A DNA stretch of 64,000 bases, taken from assembly GCF_964204645.1 (NCBI RefSeq), contig NC_134029.1, forward strand, positions 2,799,001-2,863,000, written 5' to 3'. Below, in pieces: positions 48,310-60,360 of the stretch; positions within the stretch are counted from its first letter, which is position 1, and the number at the start of each line of letters is the position of its first letter. A program made the position numbers and the translations under genes. The notes under the pieces are model-generated. The model was given only the letters and a program-made list of their open reading frames with translations. It did not search any database and was not told the origin of the DNA. This stretch comes from Tubulanus polymorphus. Its lineage: Eukaryota > Nemertea > Palaeonemertea > Tubulaniformes > Tubulanidae.

Positions 48310-49946
48310 CTAACTGACCACTGCGTCGAGAGAGTACGTTCTAATAGTATTCGGTAAAAATTCATAAACTTGTCCAACAACTAGCTGATCGTGATGAAGA
48401 TCTGTTACTAGGCTTCTAATACCGAAACTGAAAATATACATAGAGAACAAATTAATAGGAGACTGTGGCTATCGAGGAACCGCTGGGTGGCTCTGGCGTG
48501 ATGTTCGAGTTGGCGTCGATGACGTATTCAATCTTCTAGCTTTTTTTTACACGAATAAGATACCGCAAAAACTTAGAACGTGAAAACAATAGACTCAAAC
48601 TTCTGAAGAAATGTCTTTTTCATCAAGGTCATCTAGCGTCATCGTTATGCGTCGTTATACGATGATAGTTGAAAGATAATACGTGATGTTCTTATTGTTA
48701 CTTGATTTTGAATATTTTATAGCCTTTAATTCCTTCTTGATATCGACTAACGTTTAATCGATATCTCTTATCTCTTATATAAAGCGGTATTTTCAGATGA
48801 GTTGGATATTGAAAAACGTAGTCAATTTCACACGGTGAATTGTGGAAGACAATACTGCATTCATTGCTAAGACGATGAACGTCGAGTTGTCATCAATAAC
48901 ATTGCTGAGCGAATGAATAATGCGTTAAGTGTTTCTCAATTGCATTAATAGTTTAAAGCGATTTGTCATCCTCATTCTGCAGGGATTCGAACCTGATGGC
49001 ATAGAGACTCGTCCCGGCAATAATGCCGTGTGCATACCACAACAATAGAACATTTTGATAAAACAATTCCTGGATCGATTGATTTCTCCTGGTATTTTTT
49101 AATTTTTTTCAATTGCGCACTCGACAAAGGTTATTCAAAAAGAAGGCGGGTGTCTCAGCCGAATTGCTGATGAATACAACGAGTTTTGATGGACTTACCC
49201 ACTATCGAATTTTAATCTGAAATGTGTGTTCAATCCACTTCCTGTATTCATCCCGTCTAAACCTATGACGTCACCAGTTTGAACCTCTATTTGTTCACCT
49301 TGCGGTACATTATACGTTACTGCTCCGACCGGTCCAGGAGGTAAAACATTAAACCCAATCAGTTTGTAGAAATCCACAACCGGGGTTGGTCTCCAAACGC
49401 TCACCCCAACTGTGGCACCAGAAGGTGCTGAATTCTCACGATAAAACTGCCATTGTGTTAGTTTCCCGTCGCACGAGAACGGACTCTCAATGATAGCGGT
49501 TTTAGTACCGTGACCTTGATTGCGTGTTACCATATTACTCCATCCATTTATACAACCAACAGGAGCTACATTTTCAAATAACAAATTTCAAAAGTTACAC
49601 CAGGCAAAAAATCAGGTTGAAAGTTTGAACTAAAATTGCCTTTCAGCGAAACGGTTAAAAACTTACTTTTGAGATATATTTGTCGATTTCCCGCGGGATT
49701 ATGTTGAGTATTTGAATACAACTCGCATATCCCAGACGGGGTTAGATTGAAACCGTTGCAAATGCCACTATCTTCCTCTCTACACAGAAGGCTACATTTG
49801 ACTTCGCTGGTTTGACACATGTTAACCTGTTTATAGGGCACAGCGCTTACTCTCACAGTCCGTAACTCAAATTCCATGGTTGTTTCTGAAACCGATTGCT
49901 CCAAGATTCCGCACCAGATGAAAATGAACAAATAATGAAGAGCCAT
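48310..49946 (-). CDS. Secreted protein with PAN/apple-like N-terminal domain
   Basis: Three exons join in frame to 254 aa, in transcript order 49946-49667, 49565-49199 and 48427-48310. Residues 1 to about 20 (MALHYLFIFIWCGILEQSVS) are a signal peptide. Residues about 35-93 carry spaced cysteines around CSLLCREEDSGICNGF and GICELYS, the layout of a PAN/apple domain, which usually binds proteins or glycans. Residues about 95-254 are a second, beta-rich domain (GCINGWSNMVTRNQG, SPFSCDGKLTQWQFY, VQTGDVIGLDG) that I cannot assign, though it looks like the adhesive or lectin-like modules common in invertebrate secreted proteins. The last exon completes it and ends LDAVVS. All three junctions are phase-consistent. 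Function: probably extracellular binding; unproven. Confidence 0.75.
48975..49035 (-). repeat. tRNA-like short repeat fragment
   Basis: On the minus strand GGTTCGAATCC is an exact polymerase III B box, preceded by TATGCCATCA and followed by CTGCAG. The flank ATGCCATCAGRTTCGAATCC is shared with the 156-bp units at 35014-35191. It lies in the last intron of the PAN-like gene and probably belongs to a dispersed tRNA-derived SINE family. Confidence 0.5.
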
Positions 49947-51383
49947 CTTATCTTATCGCTGCTTTCGTTTAGCTGAAACGGATTCGGCTAGATCGTATTC
50001 AAGTTTTACGAATGCAATTTTGTTTCTCACTGCCACAGCTGTCTTATCTCCATTCAAACCTCGCTTTGATTCGTCTATCGTAAATGATGTTCATCGAAAC
50101 TTGATATCCTCGATTCCTTAATAGCAATAATCCACCATAAATGAGTGCGTGAGTTAAGTGTGAACTCAGAGCGGGACACGGCTCTATAAGAAACAGGGTT
50201 CGGTCGTTACTGCAACGTCTAAACGAGTCGACCGATTGTCCTGATTGCACGCGTTTGCTCGACTTGGGAATCTTCGATTTCCGATATCCCTCTATTTGAA
50301 TTGCCTTACGGCACAATAGAGTAACCTGACGGCGTCGTCTCTCCTACCGAGTCAACACAAACATACCGGATATGGCCTTCATCGTACAGAACAACCGACT
50401 TAGTTTTCTACATTTTTGAAGTTGATATAATATATCAAGATTGATAAAACACTACATATCCATGTTGTGACGATAATGTAGAGTTAAATGACTATTAGAA
50501 CATAGTCGGAACGTCGAATAAACTACTATCTTCAGTTACATTTTCGGACTGTTTTTCGTTATTATTGTGGGATTCTCTCTAGAATATCATCAAAGGTTGT
50601 AAAGCTTAATTCAGGGTTTATTTACTGTATATGCGTACGTATTAGTCACCAGAAATACAGCACAAAAGCCAAGATGTATAACTTACAAATACAACGGACT
50701 TTATTGAATTTTCAAATCGTAATATAAATTATAAACATTCAAATGAACCATTACATTTTGGATCTTGGAGCGTAGCAGTTATATTTTTTTCTAACAAAGG
50801 GTATCTTGATAAAATATACGGACCTCTCTGCATGCACCAGGTTATAATATACAATACCGGTAATCGAAATCAAGAAACGCAACCCCTGACGGGCTGATTT
50901 CACGTGGTTAGGGTTAAACCGTCAACTGCACAGCAAGATTTCTTCTACCGCGCGAGAGTAATGTAAAAACAAACGAAAGGAAACGACTACAGTGAATAAC
51001 GAACTCGGATACAACGATTCATCTGATATAACAAATATAGAATTTTGTCCCAAGCAAGAAACTTTAATTAATTTCCGATCAGTTATAACGAACATATTTT
51101 CGGGTCTCGTGAAGTTCGTTGTAACGAGGTTCCACTGTACAATCACTTGAATATTAGGAATATAGAGTGTCATTGAGTGTCGATCCGTTTAGATTTATGG
51201 TTCAACTTGCAGTCGGTAGTTGATCCGGTGAATCATCAGTTGGTATTTCATCTGAAGTGAATCAAAACAAACCGATTCCATTGATACCTCCGTATTTACA
51301 TTTCATTCGGAATTTAACTAAGAGTGATGGAACAAATTTCTGACCGATTCATCGCATGGTTTAAACTATTATCATAGCCTTAT
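49947..51383. other. Spacer between the PAN-like and thrombospondin genes
   Basis: No supported gene. It contains a foldback-family remnant at 50484-50580. The 3' UTR of thrombospondin probably reaches into the right part; TTTATT at 50700-50705 is a possible minus-strand polyadenylation signal, though distant. The promoter of the PAN-like gene should be just right of 49946. Confidence 0.5.
50484..50580 (+). repeat. Foldback-family remnant
   Basis: TGACTATTAGAACATAGTCG then GAACGTCGAATAAACTACTA reproduces the core of the palindrome at 63721-63879, and TTATTATTGTGGGATTCTCT reproduces its right arm. The left arm is not visible here. Confidence 0.65.
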
Positions 51384-53267
51384 TTAGATGTTTGAATTAT
51401 TAGTATCTGGGATTTTTATCGACAACATACCGTTACATTTATATTCTAAGTCGGACCAGATAACCTGCTGTTGGGAGAAACAGAAAACTCCCAGACGACC
51501 TCCACGTAATGTGGTATCATAGATATTACCAGTATCTGCGACTAACTCAGAGTTTTCATACAAGAGCAATCTACGCAAAAGAATCAAACAGATAGAATTA
51601 AACAAAAGTCTGTCATAAATGTCTCTCAATAACTCCAAACGGTCATAATTCAGCTGTGGTTAATTCAACCGACCTGATCAGACCTATGTTCGGTCGGTGT
51701 TTTAGTTGCCAGCGGTAAGCTGTTTTATCCCTCCAGCCAACATTACGGGGGTCTTTCCACAATAATTTAACCTGTAATTTATGAATAGTGAAATGCGTAA
51801 ATAAAAGAAACCCCTCGGCGACAATTGTCATCGATAAACGTTTGAATACAGACGAATGACTCCGATCAATTATTAAGCATTAGAAGTTGTTGAAGTGGAA
51901 GTTTAAGAGAACTCATTATTTACCTGATCCGGTGTATTTCCCGTGTGCCACAGTGAATTTCTCAACATTTCTCCGGGGCCGGTATTTGAGTAAACAGCTT
52001 TCAACTGTAAACCAGGCTCAGCTACAGCCCTACACCAAATAACCAGTACCATAGATATCAAGAGATTGGCTTAGAATCAATTTTAAGTATGATTTCGATT
52101 GAAAGTTCTACCAAAGATTCTGCCTTTTTCTACGATAAAGGAATTTAGCTTCCAGTGATTTCGATTCTGAATCGTTCAAACACTTTTTGAACAAGTGGAC
52201 CCCATATTCCAACTAATTATTAGGGTTAGTTAACAGGGGAATAGTGTTAACTAATCTTATTTTATTCCTACCTGAAAGGTGTCGCCTGCCAGTATGTCTG
52301 CCCTTTCTTTTTCCACATAACCACGTAGAACTTGGAGCTATCTTGATAGCTAAATATGAATCCAGCGTAATCATCATCAACTAGAGTATTTACAAAAAAC
52401 GTCCCGCTGAAGTCAACGCCACCAAAATACGTGTATCCTACAAAACAATAATAAATTCAAAGCGTTCATTATGAGTATGTTATTTCTGTTCCAAACCATA
52501 ATTGATGTGCTCGAGACCTTGCTATCTAACATAGATTATTACCGATTGCTAATCCGGGATCGCTGTTGATGACTTCGAATATCTCGGCACCCTAAAAAAA
52601 TTAAAACAATAAAGTTCCCCAGGTGTCGCTAGTAGTTAGTAGGTTACCACGCTTCAATTTCTCGTGTATTTCACTCGTTACTCGTCATTAATTTGTTCAG
52701 TTTGTTGAAGTGAAAATCTATACTATACAAGTAGAAAGAATGTGAATCTTACATCTGTTCGATGACTTGTTTGATAGTATTCTGATTTTAAAGCCCAAAA
52801 ATCCAGTTCACATTTTCATTGAAAATTAACCTCACTACTAATAACGCGTGGTAGAGTTGAACCAGGGATAGAATAATATATGGATCCTAAGGCTAGACGA
52901 ATTTTGATCGAAATGATCCTGCCCGCGTAACGTAGGCCTACCTCGTGTTGTATCTTCCACACGGGGTCGATTTGTGCAGTTCCCTCCGGATCTAAGTTCA
53001 CAGTTTGATAGTGTGTGAAATCGGTAGAATTAACTCGGTTATCTTCGGGACAAACGTCAATTTTATCATCGAAACCATCACCATCAAAATCATTCTCGCA
53101 GACGTCTCCGAGTCCATTCTCTGCATGAATCAGAACATATGCACAACAATGTATAGATACTTAGTAAATATGGAAAAATTAAAACATTCTTAGGAAATGA
53201 TGTATAACGTTTGATGGGTTTAGATCATGTTGGTAGGAGTCAGCCAGTCAGCCAAACCAGCCAGTCA

Positions 53268-53351
<84 letters not shown>

Positions 53352-56300
53352 CTATTTTTTATTTCGAACGTTCTCCTCTTGCCGAACCTACCTATAATTT
53401 ACTCTACCTCTTGCTCAATAGATGATTGGAAGAACGATGTCTGACGTTCTACTCATGAAATTATATCATCAGTAGCAATGATAGAATCCTGCACTTACTG
53501 TCGGTATCTCTTTGATCTATGTTTGGTATAAGGTAACAGTTATCATCCGCGTCAACGATTCCATCGTCATCGTCATCTTCATCACACGCATCACCTTTGA
53601 TAGTCGAAGATACAGAGATTACAGCGATTGAACAGATAAAATTGATAAAACATCAAATGTGTCAAGATCAATCAGCACAGTCACTGTACCTATTCCGTCA
53701 CCGTCCGTATCTCTCTGATCTGCGTTTGCTTTTGATGGACAGTTGTCCAGATTATTTTGACGGCCATCACCGTCGCTGAAAAAAAATGAATTTCATTCAC
53801 GGTGAGATGAAATGAGCAAAATAACAGCATTTTGTAGACAGGTATGCAGCCAGGAATTGACACGAGCAGCAGTTTTATATTCCAAATAGGAAAACTTTCC
53901 TTTGTATGAAAAAATGAATATTCTTTGAGTCCTAATGCTGGCTCATCAATGGAACTAAAACTAAGCCGTTCTTTAGGATTCGAGCCTAGAACGCAGAAAA
54001 TGTTGGAATAAGCTCCAACGGCTGCTCTTCCGACGAGAAATAAGCGAAATTTCCATGGTTTGCACCTGGAACCAATGAACTAACCACTAGACAACCGGAA
54101 ATATAGTGTAATGGGATATTTGAAAGGTGGAAGACACCACTGGTTGCCAGTCAGGTGTGGTGAGACCTGTCAGGCTCAGTGATTGTCATCCACTGGCGAT
54201 AACTCCTCTTCGATTAAAAGATATTCTTTATGAATTAGAATTTTACAGAACTATTAAATACACTACGCACTCATCTATGTTCAGGTCACAAACATCTCCG
54301 ATAAAATCATGATCGACATCTGCTTGTGTGGGATTCTGAATAGTCGGACAGTTATCACAGGCATCACCGATACCATCCGAATCTGTATCATTCTGATCTG
54401 TATTCGATATCAGTTTACAATTATCAGCCGTATTAATTATTCCTATAAAATAATATATGAAAAAGCCACTCGTAAAGAACTATCGTAGTAGATAAGTTGG
54501 TATTTCATTCATATAGAATGCATATCGCAGATGGTCGACAATTTTGCCAGCGACTCTGAAAGAGTCTTACCGTCGTTATCAGCATCAATATCACAGGCGT
54601 CTCCTATACCATCAGAATCCGTGTCAGTTTGATCGGCGTTAGGAACTGTAGGACAGTTGTCACATTTATCACCTATTCCATCAGTACTGCTCGGTTCACT
54701 GTCAGCTTGATCGAAATTTGCAACTAGTGGACAATTATCCTAAAATACAAAGTGTAGTGACCGGTAATAGCTATCGTAATATATTATACTCAGGCCTTCT
54801 GCGTAAGACGCACAATAATATCAAGGGTGTTGCCTAAAAGCTAAGCCAAACTAAATTTTTCCTGAAATCTTCAGCGCAATAAAGACATCATATTGAAATA
54901 ATCAGTTCGATCTGAAGCGTCTAGAAAAATTTTCATCTTACTGGGTGACTATGTATTGATAACGCATGACTTAATACGAAGCGATTTGGGAAGAATGAAG
55001 CTTTTAAAGTATTATGCTATGAATATTCAATCCTCCAAGTTCAAACGTACGTCGTCGTTATCGATCAAATCATTATCAGTGTCAGTATCACACGCATCTC
55101 CTAATCCATCATTATCAGCATCCTCCTGACCGCTGTTCGCTACTAATCTGCAATTATCCTTCAAACACAAAATATAACATTCTAAACAATTTACATCACA
55201 CTTTTACTCGAGAAATATAAACAGAATAAATAGAATATTGTATGACGTTTAAACGATTAGAAATTGAAAAATCCAACAAAAATCTTTTCTAGTTGTATAA
55301 GTTTGAATTGGGGATATGCCCGAGTGCTTTGCGAGCTATAAACACATCGACACATTGTCTATAGTTTATGTAGTACAGAAACCTTGAACTTCGATATAAC
55401 TCAATCATAGAAAATTAGCTTTTTTCATTACAATATCCATTGTATGGTCTTTTTACCTTTCTGCAGGATTGTGCCGTGCATTTCAGGTCAAAATCCGGAT
55501 AACCGTCGAGATCAGAGTCAACGCCACAAACTTCATTCCCGTCACCGCTATATCCGATATTACACTGCACAAAATAACATGTTTAATTAAGTGGGATGGA
55601 GATAATCTAAATGGTTCGAACACGAATCGATACAAAAATTAGTGTCTCCTACTAATATTAACAGTACTTGTATGAATCATATGAATTCAGTTCTGAGTTC
55701 AGTCCCTGACGAGACGAATTACATTTACAATATCGAATTCGAAAATAGACGTACTTATTCAGACTTGTTTCGCGTCAAGTCGATTAGATTTGATATATTT
55801 TTGCCCGTTCAGTGAAAGCTGTTTGGGGTAGACCCCTCGGGCAACTTAGATCAATGCAGTACGGTGATATTTTGAGGGTATATCTAAATCGAAAATAAAT
55901 CTTGATTTACTATTTTTGGCCATTATTCGAAAAGAAGAAGCATTGGCGAGACTAGTTTTGTTGAATTAGTTCCAGAACATAAACTTGATCAAGATAAAGA
56001 GTCACAGTGGATCTACCGGTAACGTGTTGTACCTTGCACGTATACGATCTGTAACCTCTGGGCATTACGCATCGCGCATTCCCGTCACAAAACGTAACCG
56101 CATCTGGACAGGCGACCTTCATTTTCGAACAACCCGTAGTTTGATTGCCCAAATAGCCAAACTGACATTTACCGCAAGAGAATGAACCCTGTAGTGAAAG
56201 ATGAAAAGAAATCAACTAGGATTTGTATTGCTCGGGACGTTTAAACTAGAGAACTCTAGGTAACGTCTATGGTAACATAAAATCTACACAATATCGCAGT

Positions 56301-59300
56301 GATTTTAATTATTGATTTTTAGGATATTTGCATAGATTTGCATATTCAGTTTAGCGGTGTATTTACTGGCGTATTTAGACATTGCGAATGTGGTTTACAG
56401 CCTCCGTTTTCGCCATCTTCGCACTCATTTATATCCTTACATATCTGAAAATAAACATCCTATGATATAGCAAGCAATCAGTGGACAAATATAATTTCCA
56501 CAAGGGTAGTTTATTTCATTCTTATTTATTGCAGGTCACCTGGACATTTTCTTCAGCATATTTGATACCGATGCCTTTGATTTCAGCGCTAGTGAAGCCG
56601 ACTGGGCACGCTGTACAGTGAAATCCGGGTACGGTGTTAACGCATTTTGTCAGCAGGTCACACGGTCGAGACACTGAACACTGCAATATTAACCGTATTT
56701 ATTAAGAGGAAAAAAAAGAAAAATCAGAAGCCAAGTCCATTGTTCCATAAAACGACAGGGGAGTTAACTTAGACTAAACACTAAAAGGAAGGTTATAAAG
56801 TTTGAATATATAATACATATAGTGCATTTAACCATTAATCTTTAGTTATATATCACGCCATTAGTATACACCGACCATACAGGTTTTATGATATTTTCGT
56901 TGTCAATGATCTTAAGAATTCCTGACCTATGTTTTTTTTTTAATCAAAATAGGCTACCGTTTTATCGTATCGATCTAGATCCAAATCCGCAGTTGAAATG
57001 TAACTATGGGCCTAAATTGATACGAATGATCTAATCGAACTTAATCACGAACTTTGTGAAACTGGGTCTTGAACGGAGTGAGACTGAAAGCATTCAGTTA
57101 CCTTGTGATGTTTATATATTGATGAATGTATCAACTATTCATGATATGTTTGAAAAAAAAATGCATCCGATATCCACAAAAACTTATTAACCGTCCGTTA
57201 TATGGGATGTGTATTTGTCTATGCCATAAATGTGTTGTTTGACCTCAAGACAACATGAAATATAAATGATATGTATACCTCGTTAATGTCAGTACAGTTT
57301 ACACCATTTCCAGTAAAACCACGAGGACAGGCGCCACATTTAATACCACGACTATCTTCGCTGATACACTGAACACCGGGAAAACAAGTGTGACCGTTAC
57401 AGTCTGTGGAGGTCGCTTTCGTGCATTGTCCGGCAAAACCGTTCCCGATATATCCATCTGGACACGGACCGCAGCGGACGCGGCCTTCATTATCAATACA
57501 CAATACGCCTGGAAACAAAGCAACAACGGCGAAATGAGTTTAATAAATCTTCATAAATCAGTTAGAAATCGAACAGTAAATCATTGCCTGATATGAATAC
57601 AGTAAAAGTATCCCCGAACAAAATATACCGATGACAGTAAGAAATATGAGGTATCGGTTGGTTAAGTTTAATATTTCCATTAATCATCATAATATACGTG
57701 GGAATTTTGTGTTCCTGCTCCCAATGACAAGAACCTGTTTTTTCTGAAGTTAAACCAAATGTTAGAAATTGACCTCTCTCCAAATATCAATGAATTTCAT
57801 ACGTTCGTGTTGATTAAGGAAAAAAAGAATTTCTGAAATTAAAAATGAGAAAATCCGACCCTATAATTTTGTAACGTGAATTAGCTAAAACGTTGTGGGA
57901 CTTTTCAGATAAGAGTATCTTATTCGAATCATTTCTTGATATATTCTATACTTAATTTACCTCCAAAACACGGTTTATCACGACAAGTTACGCGCTGACA
58001 TTTGCGACCATCGCCGGTGAATCCCGAGGGACATTTACCGCAAACCGGACCAAAACTCGTATCGGTACAGCTTACATCGGGATAACACGGTTTATCGTCA
58101 CAACTACCGCTTACTTTCAGAATAGTGTCGTGATGAGCGCTCGTTTCCGGTTCTTCAATCTCTACTCGAGTTCATTAATAAAATGTATTAACAATTATGA
58201 GTTGATACACAAAATATAGGGGAAGCGCATTCCCACAACGTGAAGACTAAAAATTGATTTAGTATTTCGGGTGTTTCCTACAGCCAAAAAGTGGAAATAT
58301 ACGGGATTCTCTTTCATATTGATAATTACTTTTCAACTTAAATCAATGCGAATTTTCTCTATTTCAAGCGTAGCTTGTACAAAATCAACAAATTTGAGTC
58401 TGTATATTGAATAAGGATAATTCGTCATCTAATGATTGATAATAATCTCATATCATTTCCCTATACATACATTCTATAGGTTTAGAATAAGTAAGCCTAC
58501 ATAGTTTCTTCAGAGCGCTTTACGTGTTGAGTTCAGTGTCTGAACGCGCTAATCTATTTGTATATTTGTCTGTATTCATTGAAGCGATTTCAACCGAAAG
58601 GATTTAAACAGTAGTGAATATATAACGATCAAATATTATAGATATAATTTTACCAGATGTGCATATCTTGCAACTTTGTAAAGTAGTCCTGAGAATTTGC
58701 GTTTCCCCTGCCTGTAAAAAGACCCACATTTAGAATTAATTATATATCTGAAGGGTTTTCGCGCATATCAGATTTTTGTTTTACCTCGTGGCGAATATCT
58801 AATTGCAATTCTTTCAATACAGCGACAAGATTTTTTATTTCGTTCACAAGATCACGATTATCTACAAAAAAAGCGATTATCATTTTACCACAAATCTCAT
58901 GAATGATAGTAATTCGTTTCAGATCGAAATTGACATTTTGTGTTTTGCCTTATCAAAGTGTGTAGTTTACAAAAAAAGAAATTGAAGAAACTAATTCTTG
59001 AACTTGGTATGACGTACTCTTGGTCACGGTATCTGAGTACTTTGAGGTCAGGGCGCTGGAAAATTCCAAGAATTATTTGAATAATTATCATCCACATCGC
59101 TGAACACCGCACGCCACAACTAACAAAGTGACGTCATTACGTAAATAGTCTCAAATTAGACGCAGACAGGCTTTTTCGCTCTCGCTGGTCAACTCATATT
59201 TTCGCAGTCGTCTTTATTTCATTTTCAGCAGAATTATCTACATGTTAAAAATGTTTACCCTGATTATATGCCTGATCACGACTGCGGGGTTGGTCGTTCA

Positions 59301-60318
59301 CGTAGCCTTCCATACGATCTTTACAAGGCCGCCGAATCAAAACCTCTTGCGCCATTTTCTCAACGAAAACTCCAAATGATCGATGCAACCTCTGAATCAT
59401 ATATAGAGGTGGCAAACATTTGTATTAGTTGATAATTCGAAAACATTCGAAAATGAGCTAAAACTGGGAGGTTTTGGACTGTACAGGTGTGGGTAAAGAA
59501 AATGAAAACAAAGTCGACAAGACTGTGATGTGTGAAACAAAACAAGCTCCACGAGATTGGATGAAAAAAAAATTAATCTGATCAATTCAATTACCATATG
59601 ACTCCATGCAGCGAGTCTTTGACGCAAATTCGCGTCCACGCTGATTTTGACGGCGAGTTGACAGTTGACAAAAACCTCTAAAGCGTTCGACTGTTGATTC
59701 AGATTCCACAGATGAATGAGAACATCGGCTCTATGACGAGCGTGATTAGACGCAGTTACCGGGAAAAATAGCGGCACCAGTTCACCTTTACTGTCGTGAT
59801 AGTTGACAAATACTACACAAATAGAACATGATAACCACACCTCAGATTGACCAAGTTAAAATGATCTCCTGACGATGACTTCATAATGAAAATAATTGTT
59901 TTATATCAAGTTACCTCCGTGCCCATAGCCTTCAATAGCTATTTCAAACGATTTCTTCTGATTATCAATTAGTTTGAAAAGGCGCAGTGACGGATTCCAT
60001 GATCTCGGAAGCACTACAGTTCCAGTGATCACTACCTCGTTATGTTCAGTCACTGATTTCTGAAGTCGCGCCTCTGAATTAAAAAATGATAATGAATTCG
60101 AAAGCTCTGTAAGAATCGTCGACACTGGTCGAAATTCTAGATATATAAGGGTCCAATTTGACCCTGGTTCCAGTTCCTCGTGTGGGATTTTTATTGGACA
60201 TTATGGACATCCATTTTTTATACTCACCAAGCCTCGAGCGTCTGGAAAGCGCGTCAGTAAATATTCCATAAACCGATAATGATATCAGAATCGAAAGTAC
60301 GAATCGCTTCATGTTCAT
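51384..60318 (-). CDS. Thrombospondin, short pentameric (TSP3/4/5-like) form
   Basis: Twenty-three exons join in frame to 1021 aa on the minus strand; the first is 60318-60228 and the last 51570-51384. Between them: 60073-59915, 59812-59595, 59391-59259, 58861-58785, 58711-58654, 58161-57961, 57508-57279, 56680-56540, 56444-56367, 56188-56033, 55564-55457, 55158-55051, 54739-54571, 54442-54271, 53775-53690, 53594-53499, 53120-52942, 52591-52543, 52437-52272, 52029-51924 and 51771-51674. Order: signal peptide (1-23), laminin-G-like N domain (about 30-165), coiled coil (about 200-245, ending LQSCKIC), about six EGF-like modules (255-530), calcium-binding type 3 repeats rich in DxDxDG and DNC (about 530-790) and the lectin-like C-terminal domain ([48 protein letters not shown]). 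No type 1 or VWC module, as in pentameric group B. Secreted matrix protein binding calcium, integrins and collagen. Confidence 0.93.
53228..53350. repeat. (CAGC)n microsatellite
   Basis: About 115 bases of CAGC repeats, imperfect (CAGT, CAAA) at the left end and pure from about 53270. It lies in the thrombospondin intron between 53120 and 53499. The SQPASQPA open frame is a product of the repeat. Confidence 0.95.
53965..54100 (-). repeat. tRNA-derived SINE-like fragment in a thrombospondin intron
   Basis: On the minus strand TTGTCTAGTGGTTAGTTCAT (54079-54098) matches a tRNA A box. GGCTCGAATCC (53972-53982) approximates a B box about 110 bases later, longer than in a tRNA. This suggests a SINE head with an internal insertion or two fused fragments. 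Confidence 0.4.
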
Positions 60319-60352
60319 AAGATAAGCGAAAACTAGATGATATTTGAAACGT

Positions 60353-60360
60353 CTTATAAA
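60353..60360 (-). promoter_or_regulatory. Candidate TATA box of thrombospondin
   Basis: TTTATAAG on the minus strand lies about 35 bases before the start codon. If used, the 5' UTR would be very short, so an upstream 5' UTR exon is an alternative. Confidence 0.3.

Noticed and set aside
53211-53444. SQPASQPA repeat protein
   Set aside because: Translation of the CAGC microsatellite inside a thrombospondin intron on the opposite strand.
59397-59840. 147-codon minus-strand single frame
   Set aside because: Only its middle part (59595-59812) is coding, as thrombospondin exon 3; the ends are intron.
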